This document shows, piece by piece, positions 15,706-17,206 of a stretch of DNA of 17,206 nucleotides; within the stretch, counting starts at the first letter, position 1, and every line of letters starts with the position of its first letter. A program made the position numbers and the translations under genes. The stretch covers positions 1 through 17,206 of the forward strand of contig JBJKPP010000067.1 of the NCBI GenBank assembly GCA_046706145.1, in the 5' to 3' direction. The notes beneath the pieces were generated by a model, which was given only the letters and a program-made list of their open reading frames with translations, made no database searches and was not told the DNA's origin. The stretch comes from JBJKPP01 sp046706145 (GTDB lineage Bacteria > Bacteroidota > Ignavibacteria > Ignavibacteriales > Ignavibacteriaceae).

Positions 15706-16917
15706 TCATTGAAGGCAATAAAAGTATAAATAAGGTCCAGAATCCCATGCGAAGTAAAGTGAACCGTTATAAATTGAGAGAGCATCTGTTATTCCTCCAT
15801 CATTATATGGATAATCTTTCCCGAACTGCCACATCAGATTATTTTGATTGTATGCTAAAAGCTCAGAATAACCACGAGTACCAATATATATTCTTTTGTC
15901 ACTATCGATTGTTAATGGACAGTTGATTGTGGTACCATAAACAGCAAGCTGAACATTCCATTTGGTTTCCCCTAATGAATCAATGCTGACAAATTTATTA
16001 ACCACATCGTTTACTAAATAAATATTCCCATCGTTATCTAAACATGGGTCAGAATCAAGATCACCTAGTTTATATTTCCATTTTAATTTACCATTCTTAT
16101 CTAACGCATAAAGAAACGGCGAATCGATGGAAATAAAATAAATGGTTCCCTCGTTTCCTATTTCAATTGAAAAAACATTTTGTTTGATATAGCTACTGTC
16201 AACGTAAGTCCACTTTATTGTTCCATTAGGATTGACTGCAGTTATTGTTCCATACGAACCGTAATAAACAGTACCGCCTGATGAAATTGCAGGTGAACAA
16301 AGGTTATCTCCACCGTTAACCTCCCACTTTGTTGTTCCATCATGAGGATTAACTGCTATAAGATAATCAGTATTGGCATAATAAATTGTTCCATCTTTAC
16401 CAATAGCCGGAGATGACATGATAACATCCCCTGGGTTATGAATCCATTTAAGATGGCCATCTGCAGTAAATGCGTAAATACCGCCGCCTAGAGTGCCGAT
16501 GTATATTGAGCCATCATTTCCTATTGCTGGAGATGACCACATCCTTGTGATTGGTGTATATCTCCATTTTATACTTCCGTCAGGATTGATTGCATAAACT
16601 GAACTTGAATCCCAGCTACGTGGATTTTCGGTTCCTATGTAAATTGTCCCATCGTCACCTATCGCTGGTGAACCTATTAAATCACCATCTATTGGAATTC
16701 TCCATTTAACCGTAACACTATCCCCGCCCGGTCCCGTTATTCCCTCTATGGGTGTATTTACATTTCCGGTGTGTCTTGCGTCGTGTCTGAACATAGGCCA
16801 TTGAGGTGTGCCGGATTGAGTTACTGGAGGTTCTGTAATATTGTTATCTGCCTTTTTGCAACCGTTAAATAAAATAACGACAACAGCTAAAACTAAAAAA
16901 GGTATTGATATTTTCAT
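15706..16917 (-). CDS. PQQ-type beta-propeller lipoprotein
   Basis: A 403-residue envelope protein: a signal peptide (MKISIPFLVLAVVVILFNGC) with candidate lipidated Cys20, then a Lys/Asp-rich tether and a propeller built from repeats. The repeats are seen as SPAIGDDGTIYIGT, SPAIGNDGSIYIGT, SPAIGKDGTIYYAN, SPAISSGGTVYYGS and weaker later copies, each followed by a V/A-NP-x-G-x-x-KW strand. This matches the PQQ-like/BamB-like outer-strand repeat (PQQ_2 type). The window shows no dehydrogenase domain and PQQ binding is not implied; a structural or scaffolding role is as likely. The frame is also open to a TTG at 16935, but ATG at 16915-16917 is chosen because AGAGGA lies 4 bases upstream and the signal peptide then starts normally. 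A terminator to its right suggests it heads its own transcript. Confidence 0.88.
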   Translation of the reverse strand: MKISIPFLVLAVVVILFNGCKKADNNITEPPVTQSGTPQWPMFRHDARHTGNVNTPIEGITGPGGDSVTVKWRIPIDGDLIGSPAIGDDGTIYIGTENPRSWDSSSVYAINPDGSIKWRYTPITRMWSSPAIGNDGSIYIGTLGGGIYAFTADGHLKWIHNPGDVIMSSPAIGKDGTIYYANTDYLIAVNPHDGTTKWEVNGGDNLCSPAISSGGTVYYGSYGTITAVNPNGTIKWTYVDSSYIKQNVFSIEIGNEGTIYFISIDSPFLYALDKNGKLKWKYKLGDLDSDPCLDNDGNIYLVNDVVNKFVSIDSLGETKWNVQLAVYGTTINCPLTIDSDKRIYIGTRGYSELLAYNQNNLMWQFGKDYPYNDGGITDALSIYNGSLYFAWDSGPYLYFYCLQ

Positions 16918-16921
16918 TACA

Positions 16922-16927
16922 TCCTCT
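16922..16927 (-). promoter_or_regulatory. ribosome binding site deciding the PQQ-propeller start
   Basis: AGAGGA on the minus strand, 4 bases before ATG 16917. It lies inside the longer TTG-started frame and so argues for the shorter protein. Confidence 0.6.
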
Positions 16928-16964
16928 AGTCTCAATATTATTAAAAGTACATGATCATATAGAA

Positions 16965-16984
16965 ATTTTTTCTATTGAAAAAAT
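16965..16984. repeat. A/T-rich inverted repeat in the PQQ-propeller leader
   Basis: An 8-bp perfect inverted repeat, ATTTTTTC and GAAAAAAT with a 4-base loop, about 50-70 bases before the PQQ-propeller start. It is weak as RNA structure because only one pair is G-C, and it may be chance. Confidence 0.3.
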
Positions 16985-17047
16985 ATTAGAAACGAATATA
17001 GTGAACTAATAAATTGTGAAGACATTTTTCAAGAACCCCTATTATAT

Positions 17048-17069
17048 TTACCCCATCAAAACTCTCCTT
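17048..17069 (-). promoter_or_regulatory. two-codon mini-ORF with consensus ribosome binding site in the leader
   Basis: On the minus strand AAGGAGA (17063-17069) is followed after 6 bases by ATG GGG TAA (17056-17048). It is the best Shine-Dalgarno sequence in the window and leads to a start codon, one Gly codon and a stop. It lies about 130 bases upstream of the PQQ-propeller ATG, inside the predicted leader. Confidence 0.4.
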
Positions 17070-17097
17070 AGGACAAAGAAAATTTCAACTTGAAAAC

Positions 17098-17126
17098 AAA
17101 GTATTAATAATGTTCTTAAATGTCAA
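17098..17126 (-). promoter_or_regulatory. putative sigma70-type promoter of the PQQ-propeller gene
   Basis: TTGACA (17121-17126) and TACTTT (17098-17103) on the minus strand are separated by 17 bases. They lie just after the terminator of the upstream gene, which fits an independent transcript with a leader of roughly 170 bases. The -10 is 4 of 6 to consensus. Confidence 0.45.
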
Positions 17127-17172
17127 AGAATAAAATTAAATGCTTTATCAACACGCAACACCCAACTTCGTT

Positions 17173-17202
17173 AAAAAAGAAAAAGCCAGAACACCTGGCT
17201 TT
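17173..17202 (-). terminator. rho-independent terminator of an upstream gene outside the window
   Basis: A perfect 8-bp stem, AAAGCCAG (17182-17189) with CTGGCTTT (17195-17202), and a 5-base loop. On the minus strand it is followed directly by a T-rich run (down to about 17173). It ends a minus-strand transcript whose gene lies to the right of the window. Confidence 0.75.
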
Positions 17203-17206
17203 AAAA

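Noticed and set aside
1..17206. CRISPR array, tRNA, rRNA, toxin-antitoxin or defence system
   Set aside because: I looked across both strands and saw no regular spaced repeats, no cloverleaf and no characteristic small paired genes.

Overview
The window is AT-rich bacterial chromosome in which every convincing gene lies on the minus strand, so it is read from right to left. It looks like a member of the FCB group, most likely Ignavibacteriota or a close relative of Bacteroidota/Chlorobiota. The reasons are the alternative 'GlmU-like' acyltransferase typical of that group, a secretion signal ending in Ser-Gln, beta-propeller lipoproteins, weak or absent Shine-Dalgarno sequences before many genes, and a short in-frame palindromic repeat encoding LPTGRQA. 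The taxonomic call is inference; no rRNA or marker phylogeny is possible here.

Layout in transcription order. (1) Right edge, 17206-15523: a hairpin terminator closes an upstream gene outside the window. A plausible sigma70-type promoter with a long leader follows, then a PQQ-type beta-propeller lipoprotein, then a 49-codon secreted mini-ORF. (2) 15319-7387: a tightly packed series of seven genes: GlmU-like nucleotidyltransferase/acyltransferase, rsmB (rRNA methyltransferase), a RodZ-like cell-shape protein, ligA (DNA ligase), an unrecognised 178-aa protein, a STAS-domain regulator and a sodium:solute symporter. Gaps are 1 to 24 bases. (3) 7275-1664: a second packed series of five: HAD phosphatase, PgpH-type cyclic-di-AMP phosphodiesterase, xerD-type recombinase, M50 membrane metalloprotease and a TolB-like beta-propeller lipoprotein. 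Several of its reading frames touch or overlap. (4) 1503-1: an ABC exporter of the MsbA type, cut by the left edge before its LSGGQ and Walker B motifs.

Functionally this is mostly housekeeping: envelope precursor and cell-shape functions (GlmU-like, RodZ, ABC exporter), replication and chromosome maintenance (LigA, XerD), ribosome modification (RsmB), second-messenger turnover (PgpH) and envelope lipoproteins. I found no phage, IS element, CRISPR, defence or biosynthetic cluster. The most distinctive item is the palindromic mini-element inserted in frame in the GlmU-like gene. Secondary points of interest are the two-codon ORF with a consensus ribosome binding site in the leader of the PQQ-propeller gene, the tiny secreted ORF after that gene, and the unrecognised protein between ligA and the STAS gene.
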